Shown one piece after another: positions 1 to 11,340 of a DNA stretch of 64,000 bases; within the stretch, counting starts at the first letter, position 1, and the number at the start of each line of letters is the position of its first letter. The notes beneath the pieces are model-generated. The model made no database searches and had not been told where the DNA came from. It saw only the letters and a program-made list of their open reading frames with translations. The translations under genes were made by a program, and so were the position numbers. The DNA is from Miscanthus floridulus (taxonomy: Eukaryota; Streptophyta; Magnoliopsida; Poales; Poaceae). The stretch covers positions 106,255,158 to 106,319,157 of the forward strand of contig NC_089587.1 of assembly GCF_019320115.1 (NCBI RefSeq), read 5' to 3'.

Positions 1-1836
1 ATGTGTCTGGCATAGACGTGTTCTGTAGAACATCCCAAAACTTGCTCATTTTAATTTCAATCTTCAGACCAACCTGTAGGCACCCACTAAAGATAGTGCC
101 ACACATAGGTAACCTGCACAAGATCTAGAGCAACACAAATATCAAATCAAACGCGAATTGAGACACGATATTTGTTTTACCGAAGTTCGGACTCCGTTGA
201 GTCCTACTTTCCGTTGAGGGGGCTGCCCTAGAGGGTACCACGAAGGTCACTCTAGCCGGAGTCTTTTCTAATTCCTTTTCCTCCATCCACTAGATGATTC
301 CTTCCCTTGCGGCGGTGGAATCGACCATTACAGACTTTCCGAGGCAACCACAATCTCTCGGGTGCTCTCCGACGCCGCCTAGTCATCTAGGACCAAAGAG
401 TCCAAGAGTAACAAATACGAATCATGAAATAGACAATATGCACAAGTGCTCAAGTGGTGACTTGCTCTCTTTTTTCGAATTCTCTCTTAACCCACAAATG
501 GATTTTGTGATTTGGATCACACACGCACTAAGAGAGGGTTGGGAGAGTTAGCAAGGCTAAAAACGTGTATTGCAACAAGCAAAATCAGCATCCTCCAAAG
601 GTGGAGGCTAAGAGGTATTTATAGCCCCTTTAAAAAAACTAGCCATTATGTAGCCGTTGCCATACCAGACACGCATACCGGACACGTCCGGTATGACTTG
701 CACTGTGCCAACGGTCACTAAGTTAAAGTATGTGAGGTGTCGGAACTCCCAACGCTTTTCAGGACTTCCGACTGCCGGAACTCCCGACCAACTCAAGTCA
801 GAACTCCCGACCCTTGGCTCATTTGAAAACTAGCCATTGGGCTCCGGCCTACTATACCAGACATGTCCGGTAGCAATACCAGACACGTCTGGTGTGACCA
901 GGCAGTTAACTCTCCAAGTCAGTTAGGTGTCGGAACCACCGACCCTCGGAACTCCCGAGCCACTTGCCGGGACTTCTGACAAACCCAGTTAGAGACACAC
1001 CTGAGTGACCCTACCATACCAGACCAGTATGCACCGGTATGCTCGGTCACAGAACAAAGCTAGTTTCTCTCTTCTCTCTTTCACTCAAACCTCACATAGG
1101 TTGGCTTGAGCACTTATGAATAATCATCTATCAACATGAAGTATCCCTCTTAATAGTACGACGTTCCAATAAACTCAAGATCAAAGGAAAAAACGAATTT
1201 AAACCTCTTGAGTTGATCTTCTCTGAACTGATGCCGTGTCTTTCAATCTTCATCAAGTGAGGGTGCCAACATGTCGATATTGATCTTTTCACTTGAGCAT
1301 AGCCATCTTGAGCATGTGACTTGATTCCATTCATCAAATATGAATAACTCCAAAAGCATCAAGTCACTTCCAACACTTTGTCCAATATAGATTTGATCCT
1401 CCACATCAATATGACCATCATAGCTTGGATTAGTACCTCAACTAAATGCAAGTACTTCCTTCTTCACCCTAGCTAGGTTCTTCGGCCGCCAAGCCATCGC
1501 TTGCCCTTCACCCTTGCTTAGTACCTCGAAGCCTTTTCCTGCTATCTTCACCATCTCAAGCCATCAAGTCACACCTTGTGTTGAATCATACAATGAATTC
1601 CATAGAACACCATCAATCATTGATATCCCACCATATATAAGCCTTTGCATTAATTACATTTGTATTGTTGTCTTGTGCTTGAACTAGACTGCTTATACAA
1701 CAATACATCATTTTGGCTTTATTAAGCATATGTGAGATAACCAATTTCCTGTTTCACACTTAGTAAACATGTTAGTCCATTAATCGCGTTGTTATTCAAT
1801 CAACCAAAACCCACTAAAAGGCTAGATGTACTTTCA
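1..1836 (-). repeat. 3' LTR of element A (about 250 bp missing beyond window edge)
   Basis: Collinear with 9000-10865 with scattered substitutions and short indels. It ends in ...CTTTCA on the plus strand, which is the TG start of the LTR on the minus strand. It contains a palindrome cluster (660-1046) and a TATA-like box. Confidence 0.85.
614..624 (-). promoter_or_regulatory. TATA-like box in LTR of element A
   Basis: On the minus strand this reads CTATAAATACC. It lies just downstream of the palindrome cluster at 660-1046, in the orientation of the element. The other LTR has a weaker version at 9622-9632 (ATAAGTACC). It is the likely core promoter of the retroelement RNA. Confidence 0.55.
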
Positions 1837-1851
1837 ATCTCCCCCTTTTTG
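1837..1851 (-). promoter_or_regulatory. Polypurine tract of element A
   Basis: The minus strand reads CCAAAAAGGGGGAGAT directly before the LTR. This is the classic copia plus-strand primer site. The motif AGGGGGAG recurs further inside the element at about 2010, 2335, 2510 and 2680. Confidence 0.8.
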
Positions 1852-2230
1852 GTGATTGATGACAACCCGATTAAAGCTTAAAAAATGATATAAACAATTA
1901 GGGTTTTGGGTTCAATGGTTTATGGAAGGCTCCCCTTTAATATGTGCAATATGAATTGAATCCACAAATTACCTCAAATGTTAATTTGCACATACTAAAA
2001 CACATAGGAGACTCCCCCTAAATCATTGCATCTGTGGGGTGCAAGTGTGTGACAAAATAAAAACCGTGATGCATATGACATGATATATCACACAAGAATG
2101 AATAGAAAGCATCACACCATACATTTTCAATCTAAAACATGCACGGTCCTTATGAAAGTAAATACATCATATATATCACACACATATCACTCATCACAAA
2201 GATTTCTCAAGTCCAGAAGCCACTAATTAA

Positions 2231-2696
2231 ATCATGTCTCATGAGATACATAGATAAAGCTCAAAGTCTCAACTCTCACAAAATATAACAATGAAGCTTT
2301 CTCATACTGAAAACACTACAGCTGCAATACAAATCTCCCCCTGAAGCTTTAATCATGTCTCATGAGATACATAGATAAAGCTCAAAGTCTCAACTCTCAC
2401 AAAATATAACAATGAAGCTTTCTCATACTCAAAACACTACATCTGCAGTACAAATCTCTAGATAGAAAGATAAGCTAAACATATGAAGCACTCTGAAGCT
2501 TTAACTCTCCCCCTGAAGCTTTAATCATGTCTCATGAGATACATAGATAAAGCTCAAAGTCTCAACTCTCACAAAATATAACAATGAAGCTTTCTCATAC
2601 TCAAAACACTACAACTGCAGTACAAATCTCTAGATAGAAAGATAAGCTAAACATATGAAGCACTCTAAAGCTTTAACTCTCCCCCTAAAGCTTTAA
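2231..2696. repeat. Three-unit tandem array containing polypurine-tract copies
   Basis: Three near-identical units begin at 2231, 2352 and 2524, each with ATCATGTCTCATGAGATACA. The first unit is about 120 bp and the other two about 172 bp, because a 53-bp stretch (TCTAGATAGAAAGATAAGC and following) is absent from the first. Each unit ends with CTCCCCCT (AGGGGGAG on the element strand) next to GAAGCTTTA. The array therefore multiplies the polypurine tract upstream of the 3' LTR. Confidence 0.9.
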
Positions 2697-2792
2697 TCAC
2701 TTATTCTCCCCTTTGTCATCCATCACCATAAAAGGTATGACAAAAAGAACTAAGCACAAAGAGGGAATGCAAGCTGTATCTGATCACTGAGT

Positions 2793-4605
2793 TCACTCAT
2801 CACCATCGCCATCGCCCTTGTCGTCTGACGTGGAGCATCGGGTGGGCGAAAAGAACTCTAACCAGGGGCACCAAGACCTCCGTAGAAACCCTAACCACCA
2901 AAGCCGTAGTCACTAGTCGAGTACCCGGGGCCACTACCAAAGATATCCCCCACCAAGCAGAACCAAACTCCTCTTCTGCACTAGGACGTGGCTGCTGTTG
3001 TGCCTACTGCTGAGCCTACTACTGCTGAGCCTGGTGCTGGGCCTGCTGACGCTAAAGGAACTCGGTAAACTCTCTATCATATCTGATCTACTACTACTCC
3101 TCAGTCTCTAGCTCACTTAGTGGAGACCTAGGAGGGTTAAGCTCAAGTCTAGTAGCTATATACTTAAGAGTCTGTGTATCCTTTTTCTACCTAATCTAAA
3201 TGTCCCTGCACATCCCAAAGATAGAACTGAAGAATCTATGGATGGGCGAGGGAGGACTGCCATGATGTGAAGTAGAACGAGAGTGAGAATCACATGGCAG
3301 AGGGGAAGCTCCTCCTGCTGCTGCACCACCTGTAGGTGCATCTGCCTCTGCTACTACTGCTGCTTCCCCTGGACCTACTGGAGGTACTCCAATCTCAGGC
3401 AGATCTGCAACTATCTTCAAGGCCTTATGAATCTTATCATACTCAAAGGTATGCCCTGTGACCTACTCAATCATGTGCATAATGTACGGAGCAAAACCAT
3501 AGCCCTTGAGGGGCCTCTCTCCAACACTCCTGATCTCACACCAGATGAAGTCGAATACACTAAAGGGTCATGCATCTGGTGCCATCTTGTGGAGCAGATT
3601 CCTTGAATAGTCTGCAATGTTTCCCTTATCTCCACCCTTGCAGTCAATAGTCTTCCTGAACATCCAGTCTAGGTATCTTTAGGTGGGGTGAAGACCAAGA
3701 ACCTTCCCCATTGCTCATCTCCCACCTCCTGGTGGATACATGTAGACGAGCTGCTCTAGAGGCAACACCTTCTTAGTGTGAATCCTATCTCTCTAAAGAT
3801 CCTCCTCTGAGAAGCCATGTAGCGCTGCAAAGGCATCGTAATCCACACTGTACCACTAGCCCTCAAGCATCCAGTGCATACGCCTCTCATCCTCCTCAAC
3901 ATACAAGGTGGCATAGAACTGAGCTATCAGCTCTGTGTTACAGTCATGCTAGTGATCCATGATCTCATACACCCCTGTATGCTCACAAATGGCAATAGCA
4001 TGATTGATGGAGGACTTCTGCAATTTCCTGACATACTGCCAGTCAATCCACTGAGATCTGGTAATCACTAGGTTTCTGGTGAGGATCACACTAGTGTGGA
4101 AGTCCATATGAAACATAGTGTGAAAGCGGTGATTGTATTGAATCCTCTGCAAACCTCTGGGATCTATCCTCCTCTGATCCCTGGCCCTCTTGGTCATACC
4201 CTTACCACGATAATCAACTCTAGCAACATAGTTGGGTAAGATTGGAGCATGTACCTCAAGAAGTCCAAAGTGCATACCCTGGCCTGGCTGATATGAGTGC
4301 TGAACTAGAGGTACTGGTTCCTCCTCCTCAATCTCCTGCTCTCCATCTGAGCTCTCATCATCTAATCCTCTGTTTGTGCTCTTTCACTTTTGGTCTCTAG
4401 GCTCCATTCTGTATTCATCTATGTCTATGTCAGAGGAAGAACTACTACCTCCCTCTCTGTACTAAGTACCGGTAGCTGCTCTAGCAGACCTCCTCCTAGT
4501 CTGCTACTCACTAAATCCGAGATGCATGTCCTGCCTTGCTTTCTTGTATCTGTCCAAAGCCAGATCATGACTAAACATGGATCTAGGTTCCCGTCTTCCA
4601 CTCAT
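2793..4605 (-). pseudogene. Decayed extra ORF (aORF / env-like position) of element A
   Basis: The reading frame starts at the ATG at 4605-4603 (MSGRREPRSMF...) and can be followed to a stop at 2793-2795 after an acidic tail (DDKGDGDGDE). It is broken by about 15 TAG, three TGA and one TAA plus a late frameshift. Recognisable stretches include an acidic N-terminal part, a central block (QFYATLYVEEDERRMHW at about 3890-3930) and a Gln-rich C-terminal stretch near 3000-3080. The position between the coding region and the 3' LTR is where Sireviruses carry an env-like or additional ORF. The central block resembles one in element B (about 29930-30060). Function is unknown; it resembles ORFs labelled 'putative plant transposon protein'. 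Confidence 0.7.
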
Positions 4606-6855
4606 GGCTGCTGCCCTGTATCCAAAGATTTGTAAGGAATTTTAGATACATGCCCAAGAGATAGCTTATTTCGGTTGAAATATAGAAATAAGAGTAATTA
4701 TCCTATGCTTTGCAATCACCTCAACCAAACTAGGTCACAAGGTTCACAAAAAGACAATAGACAATTAAAATTAGTCCTAAGAATCAACCACTGAGAAGAT
4801 TGAAACAAGGGAGCAAAGCCTGCTCTGCTTCCTCATACTAGACATGTCCGGTGGGAATACCAAACATGTTCGGTATGAGCGGACAGCAACCCTAACTAGG
4901 GCCCTTGGCTCAATCTTCAACAAATCCAATCCAAACTCTGGCATTGCTTCTAAACAGGTAATGTAGCATCTCTACCAAAGGGATTTCAAAAACAAGCCCT
5001 AACCACTTAGATTGGATGAGGTCTGGGATTAGGGTACCTTGATAGTGAGGATGAAGATGAGATTCGAAATCCAAGTCCCGGAGCCTTCAATCTACATGCA
5101 AGCCTCCTCCAACCAATCTCTACTCTCCTCTTTGCATGGTTGAATCAATGGATCACCAATATGGGGAGAAGAAAGGGCGGCTAGGTGTTTTTTTGGGTGA
5201 ACGAAGGATAGGGCAGACAGTGGTTGAAGGGGTACATTCGGTTTTATTACCCTGCGCATACCGGACACATCCGGTAGCAATACCGAACACGTCCGGTATT
5301 TGTGGGCTGGTTGTCTTTCTTCCAAAATTCATTCTCTTGATTCCAAAACCCCTTGTAGGTCAAAAACTCAGTCCAAAAGATATACAATCTTGATTCAAAC
5401 TGAGTATAGTTATTTTCCTTATCCAATGTCATGATTTGATATTCTCTTTTCCAAATATTTGGCATATTTATGATTTTGAATATTTGAGAGAGACTTAGTG
5501 AGACATTGAGATATGATAAAGAGATACATATGAGTTTATGGACTTGAGAGAGTCATTCCATTTGTGATTAGTCAAGCAAGCAATGGGAGCAATAATCACA
5601 AATGGCATGACTTAGGTCACAAACACCAAGAACCAAATAGGTTTTCCAAAATCACACCACCTATGCATTTTAGTTAGGGATTTTTAAAAACATCTATCCT
5701 ATGTCACACAAATGCACATTCTAACATATAAAGGGCCTTAGATGCACTTACAATGCATGTAGGTAAATACATACCTTTGCCTTGAGCCCACAATATCACC
5801 ACTGAGATACATAGCATGATAATCATTATGTTGACCTCATTTGCCAAGTAGTCATGCCATATATGAAATCGGTTTTCATCCAAAGGACTACAAAGAGTGC
5901 TGGATAAATTTGTTAGTCCATAGTGGTGTAAAATAGAAACTGAGCTCCCCTTAAATAAGTGCCTCAAGTAATTTGAATGACTTTCAACAAGCACTTTATT
6001 CTATTAGGAATTATGGGAGTCAATTTTCTATTTTGACCAACACGAAGTAATAATGCCATATTTAGAATTTAGTTCAAGAGATGCTCACAATCCACTTAGA
6101 TTTGATAAATCACAAGCTTCTGAGTAAATTAAGGATATATGAAAATATATGGATCAAAGACTCAGTTGCAATCCAATCAATGTTATGGTTCCTATAATAC
6201 CGGACACGTTCGGTAGACATACCGGACACGTCTGGCATGTGCAGAACAGAAACACTTCTCTTTCTGTCCCTGGCCATACCGAACATGTTCGGTAGGTACA
6301 TGACAGAAACAATTAAAGCGCTGCTTGTGATTCTTTGTTTTATATCTAGTATTTCTTGTATGCCCTGCATCTCAACAAATGAATTGCTCTACTAGAGAGC
6401 CATTAAAAGCATCATATGGCAAAATAAAATACTTTTCAATTGAATCTAATTAGCCACTTTCAATATTTCACAAATAGACCAATTTGTGAGCTATTGAGCA
6501 CAAAACACAGAAAGTGCTATCCTAAAAGGTTTAGGCACTTGTTACCATTGGTGAGGATGAAGTATATGATTTGTTCAATAATTTATCTTCAGGTCAACCA
6601 TATAAGAGATTATGATAATAATTGGTTGATAGATTGAGTGAATATTTTCAATTTGCTTGCTCAACCACCTCGAAGCCTTCATCTCATCACCAAGTACCTA
6701 CATCATTAACCTAAGCACACTTTGGTACCCAACTCTTGTTGGGTCCTTTTGGGTTAGTCAATAAGTGCTTAGGTACCCAAATGGCTTTAGTACTAGTTTG
6801 TGGTGAACACATCACCTTGCTAGTGCTAACTCCATTTGTGGTCTTCCTAAGCATA
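4606..6855. other. Non-coding interior of element A
   Basis: AT-rich DNA with no supported reading frame. It contains three clusters of the element's palindrome (4838-4878, 5254-5298, 6198-6293). The pol gene would be expected here in a complete copia element but no pol motif is visible. Confidence 0.6.
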
Positions 6856-8696
6856 TCATTTATAAACAAATGTGTTCGGCTTAGGAGTGTTACCATTTGG
6901 GCATTCATAGCTTAGATGCCCCTTTCTTCTACAAGCATAGCATATGCGGCCTTTGTTTGCTCTATGCTTGTATGGACATCTATCAACCTTGTGGCCCATC
7001 TCATTGCATCCATAACATCTTCTTGTTGCAACTTGGGCTTCCTTTCTTGCCTCTTTGTACATTGGGCATTTCTTGGTAGCATGCCCCAATTTCTTGCACA
7101 TGAGATAAGCGCTTTGTCCATCACTTTTCTTTTGGTTGGCCAACTTGTTTGAGGACTTTTGTTTGGCCTCTTCACACTTGTTGGCCCAACTCTTATGTGG
7201 ACACATAGCCCACTCATGTCCATATAATCCACAATCATAGCATAACCTTTTTCCATGTTTCTTGCTCTTGGTTGTGTTGGCCTTGCTTGAAATGTGATTC
7301 TTTTGTTGGGCTTTGGAGGAAGCAAGGTTTGAACCCTTCTCAAGCTTCTTCACCATGTTATCATGGTTATCTTGAGAAGGTTGTGCTTTCTCCTTACCCT
7401 TCAATCGAATCACATCTTTCTTTAATCTTTCCACCTCTTCTTTGAGCTCTATGTTTTCTATGAGATTTAGCTCAATCAAAGATTGGCTTGCTTGAGGAGC
7501 ACACTCATTAGTACAAAAATATTTAATTGAGATGGTGTACTAGTGAGTGAATGTGTGAGAGGTTGAGAAAATTTTACCGATCTAATCACAACCTCATGAG
7601 CCACCTCAAGCATGATGCTTGATTCTACTACTTCCTTATGAGAGCACTTTAGATGAACATAGTTTGCTTGTAGCACATTATACTTGCTTGATAGTTCATC
7701 TAGCCTTGCCTTGAGCTCAAAGTTTTCCTTCTCTAGTTGTGAAACACTAGAAGAGGAGTTAGTAACTAAAGCATGCTCAATTGACAATTTTTCATACCTC
7801 TCATTGATTTCCTTTAGTTCTTCTAACTTGGAGATGAGAAACATTTCTTGCCGCTGAAGTGATTGCTCTTGCTTCTCGTTCTCTTCCTCTAGCTCATCAT
7901 TCTTCTCAACTAGCTTCATGAGGATGAGCTTGTCTTTGCTACTTAGATGATCAAGAGTGTAACTATCTTCAATTTCAATATCTCTCTCCACTTGATCATC
8001 TATTTGTGCTATCTCCTTGGCTTGTTCTTTCTTGTTAGTCTTCTTCTTGCTTTTCTTGGCCATGAGACACAAGTGATGAGAATCATGAGATACTGAGGTT
8101 GACTCATCACTTGGTCACCACCAGTCTTGAGCATCCTTGCAAACAACTGCTTGCTGCTCTGCTACCTCGGCCATACCGGACACGTTCGGTAGGCATACCG
8201 AACACGTCTAGTATGTGCAGGTAGACATCAGGTCATGCGCTGCTTGCACTTCTTGCTCTGGCTTGGTGCTCTTGAGGTCTTGTGAGGCTTCTTCGCTGCA
8301 TGAAGACACAATGGACATACTTTCCATTGAATTGCACTCAATAGCATCATCACATTTGGATTTTCTATATAATTCAACAAGTCTAGTCCAAATGAGATGA
8401 GCACTCTCCGGAGGTGGTTGTCTATTAAAGATTGCCTCATCTTGAACCTCTACACTCAATGTACTCAAAATGACATTAATAGCTTAAGCATTGAGTTGCA
8501 CGCATATCTCTTCCTCTTTTGACAATTTTTTGTAGTTGCTCCAATCAACTATAGGAAGAGGTATGCTTGCATCCACAATATGCTCAACAAGAGGACTAAT
8601 ATCCCTAAAGGCATTGAGTACATGAATTGACCAAGGTAGAAAGTTTGAACCATCATTTTAGAGAAGCATCGGCTCCAACTCGATAGGCGTCGACAT
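6856..8696 (-). pseudogene. Decayed gag of element A, four CCHC zinc knuckles
   Basis: The frame opens at 8696-8694 (MSTPIELEP...) with a UBN2/DUF4219-like Gag segment (SNFLPWSIHVLNAFRD, then FNRQPPPESAHLIWTRLVELYRKSK broken over 8340-8440). It continues through a Lys/Glu-rich coiled coil (7476-8072). After a frame change it ends in a nucleocapsid part (6856-7479) with four knuckles in a row: CYDCGLYGHEWAMC, a second in which the first Cys is replaced (YLMCKKLGHATKKC), CYGCNEMGHKVDRC and CYACRRKGHLSYEC. Two nonsense codons and at least one frameshift break it. A copy of the element's palindrome lies within the gag region at 8172-8212. Gag forms the particle and binds the RNA; this copy cannot make a full product. 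Confidence 0.8.
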
Positions 8697-8733
8697 CCTT
8701 TTTCTCACAGCGGTGAAGCTTTTAGTGAGTTTT

Positions 8734-8746
8734 GGCTCTGATACCA
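8734..8746 (-). promoter_or_regulatory. Primer-binding site of element A
   Basis: The minus strand reads TGGTATCAGAGCC two bases after the end of the 5' LTR. This is the complement of the 3' end of initiator tRNA-Met used by most plant copia elements. Confidence 0.85.
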
Positions 8747-8748
8747 CT

Positions 8749-10865
8749 TGAAAGGACCTAGGATGCCACCTAGAGGGCGGGTGAATAGGCGTTTCTAAAA
8801 ATTAACACCTTTAAAAGTAGAAACAATTTAGTAATAGGAGTTTCTGAGTGCAAACTCCAAATCAGAGTAATACAATCCCTCACAAGTTAGCCAACAAGTA
8901 AATAAACAATATTAAATAATCCTAGGAGCCTAGAACCTACAACACAAGAGTTAGAACACGGATCAAATAAATTCAGCACTGAGCTCTAATACCGAACGTG
9001 TCCGGTAGGTACGTGTTCTGCAGAACAGCCCCAAACTTGCTCCTTTTGATTTCAATCTTCATACCAACCCGTAGGCACCCACTAAAGATAGTGCCACACA
9101 TAGGTAACCTGCACAAGAGCTAGAGCAACACAAATATCAAATCAAATGCGAATTGAGACACAATATTTGTTTTACCAAAGTTTGGACTCCGTTGAGTCCT
9201 ACTCTCCGTTGACTGCGGCGACCCAGTGAAGGTCAGCCCTAGACGGTACCACGAAGATCACTCTAGCCGGAGTCTTTTCCAACTCCTTTTCCTCCTTCCA
9301 CTAGATGATTCCTTCCCTTGCGGTGGTGGAATCAACCGTTACAGACTTCCCGAGGCAACCACAATCTCTCGGATGCTCTCCGGCGATGTCTAGCCATCTA
9401 GCCACAATCTCTCGAGTAACAAATGTGAATCACGAAATAGATAATATGCACAAGTGCTCAAGTGGTGGCTTGCTCTCTTTTTCGAATTCTCTCTCAACCC
9501 ACAAATGGATTTTGCGATTTGGAACACACACTCACTAAGAGAGGGTTGGGAGAGTTGGCAAGGCTCAAAAACATGTATTGCAACCAGTAGAATCAGAAGC
9601 CTCCAAAGGTGGAGGCTAAGGGGTACTTATAGCCCCTTTGAAAAAAGTAGCCGTTATGTAGCCGTTGCAATACCGGACACATCCAGTATGACTTGCACTG
9701 CACCAACGGTCACTAAGTTAAATTATGCGAGGTATCGGAACTCCTGATGCTATTTGGGACTTCTGACTGCCAGAACTCCCGACCAACTCAAGTCGGAACT
9801 CCTGACCCTCGGCTCGTTTAAAAACTAGCCGTTGGGCTCTGGCCTACTATACCGGACACGTCCGGTAGCAATACCGGACACGTCCAGTGTGACCAGGCCG
9901 TTAACTCTCCAAGTTAGTTAGGTGTCGGGACTCCTGACACTTGTTGGAACCACCGACCCCCGAAACTCTCGAGCCACTTGTCGGGACTTTCAACAAACCC
10001 AGTTAGAGACACACCTGAGTGACCCTACCATACCAAACACGTCCGGTATGCGTATCGGATTGGTCCGATATGCTCGGTCATCGAACAAAGTTAGTTTCTC
10101 TCTTCTCTCTTTCACTCAAACCTCACATAGGTTGGCTTGAGCACTTATGAATAATCATCTATCAACATGATGCATCCCTCTTAATAGTACGACGTTCCTA
10201 TAAACTCAAGATCAAAGGAAAAACGAATTTAAACCTCTTGAGTTGATCTTCTCTGAACCAATGCCATGTCTTTCAATCTTCAACAAGTGAGGGTGCCAAC
10301 ATGTCGATATTGATCTTTTCACTTGAGCATAGCCATCTTGAGCATGTGACTTGATTCCATTCATCAAATATGAATAACTCCAAAAGCATCAAGTCACTTC
10401 CAACACTTTGTCTAATATAGATTTGATCCTCCACATCAATATGACCATCATAGCTTCATTAGTACCTCAACTAAATGCAAGTACTTCCTTCTTCACCCTA
10501 GCTAGGTTCTTCGGCCGCCAAGCCATCGCTTGCCCTTCACCCTTGCTTAGTACCTCGAAGCCTTTCCCTGCTATCTTCACCATCTCAAGCCATCAAGTCA
10601 CACCTTGTGTTGAATCATACAATGAATTCCATAGAACACCATCAATCATTGATATCCCACCATAATTAAGCCTTTGCATTAATTACATTTGTATTGTTGT
10701 CTTGTGCTTGAACTAGATTGCTTATACAACAATACATCATTTTGGATTTATTAAGCATATGTGAGATAACCAATTTCCTGTTTCACACTTAGTAAACATG
10801 TTAGTCCTTTAATCGTGTTGTCATTCAATCAACCAAAACCCACTAAAGGGCTAGATGCACTTTTA
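8749..10865 (-). repeat. 5' LTR of element A (complete, about 2.1 kb)
   Basis: Begins TGAAAGGACC and ends near ...GCACTTTTA; the terminal dinucleotide has decayed relative to the other LTR's ...CTTTCA. It carries palindrome clusters at 8987-9009, 9668-9690, 9848-9893 and 10026-10073. Confidence 0.85.
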
Positions 10866-11120
10866 GCTTTGTTTGTGTCTTTGCGTCCAGGCTTCTACTG
10901 CTTGGTGGCTTAGACTTGTAGAATGTCTTGTAGGTCTTCAACATGGCTTCCAATATCTTGCTTGAAGTGTTGATCATTTGGATCACCACTTTGTCTAAGT
11001 CCAAGTCCACCTTGCACCCATTTGAACTATACCTTGTATACTAGCAAACAACATTAGTCCAATTGGTCATGTTGTTCCTCAAACACTAGAATCCAAACTT
11101 AATGGCCCATATGTTTCATT
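10866..11120. other. Unassigned repeat flank between element A and the gypsy relic
   Basis: No reading frame. The stretch around 11040-11100 resembles the end of another copia LTR (ACATTAGTCCAATTGGTCAT), but no partner LTR or primer site is visible, so I leave it unassigned. Confidence 0.3.
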
Positions 11121-11340
11121 TTCCTTACAATCAGTAGTGGCTAAAGCTTTCATGCAACACATATATCGGCTTCATGGGTTACCTTCGGTGATCATTGCTT
11201 ATCAAGACCGCATCTTCATAAGTACCTCTTGGAAGGAGTTGTTTCGTTTGGCTAAGGTGTCTCTGCATAAGAGTTCCAATTATCACCTCTAATTAATTGG
11301 ATAGTCAGATTGAGCAGCTGAACTAAACTATGGAGACCTT
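11121..11340 (+). pseudogene. Ty3/gypsy integrase relic, left part (split by element B)
   Basis: The translation shows the integrase core region: AFMQHIYRLHGLP, then ISTSWKELFRLAKVSLH, then a broken YHPQT-type region. The usual Asp of the SDRD motif is Tyr/Gln here and several stops are present, so it is long dead. The frame is resumed at 33466 after element B, which duplicated ACCTT on insertion. Confidence 0.75.

Larger units (their letters stand above)
1..10865 (-). mobile_element. Element A: pol-less Sirevirus-like Ty1/copia LTR retrotransposon (left end cut by window)
   Basis: Two long related sequences flank an internal region: 1-1836 matches 9000-10865, and the right copy starts at 8749. 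On the minus strand the right copy is the 5' LTR. It is followed by a tRNA-Met-type primer site (TGGTATCAGAGCC, complement of 8734-8746). The left copy is the 3' LTR, preceded by a polypurine tract (complement of about 1837-1851). The interior holds a decayed gag (6856-8696) and a decayed extra ORF (2793-4605). I see no protease, integrase, reverse transcriptase or RNase H, so the element would depend on a relative for replication. The long LTRs (about 2.1 kb), coiled-coil gag, repeated polypurine tracts and extra ORF before the 3' LTR fit the Sirevirus lineage. Lineage assignment is inference. Confidence 0.85.

Noticed and set aside
2231..2696. CRISPR-like repeat-spacer pattern
   Set aside because: Only three long units with similar 'spacers', in a plant retroelement; a tandem duplication.
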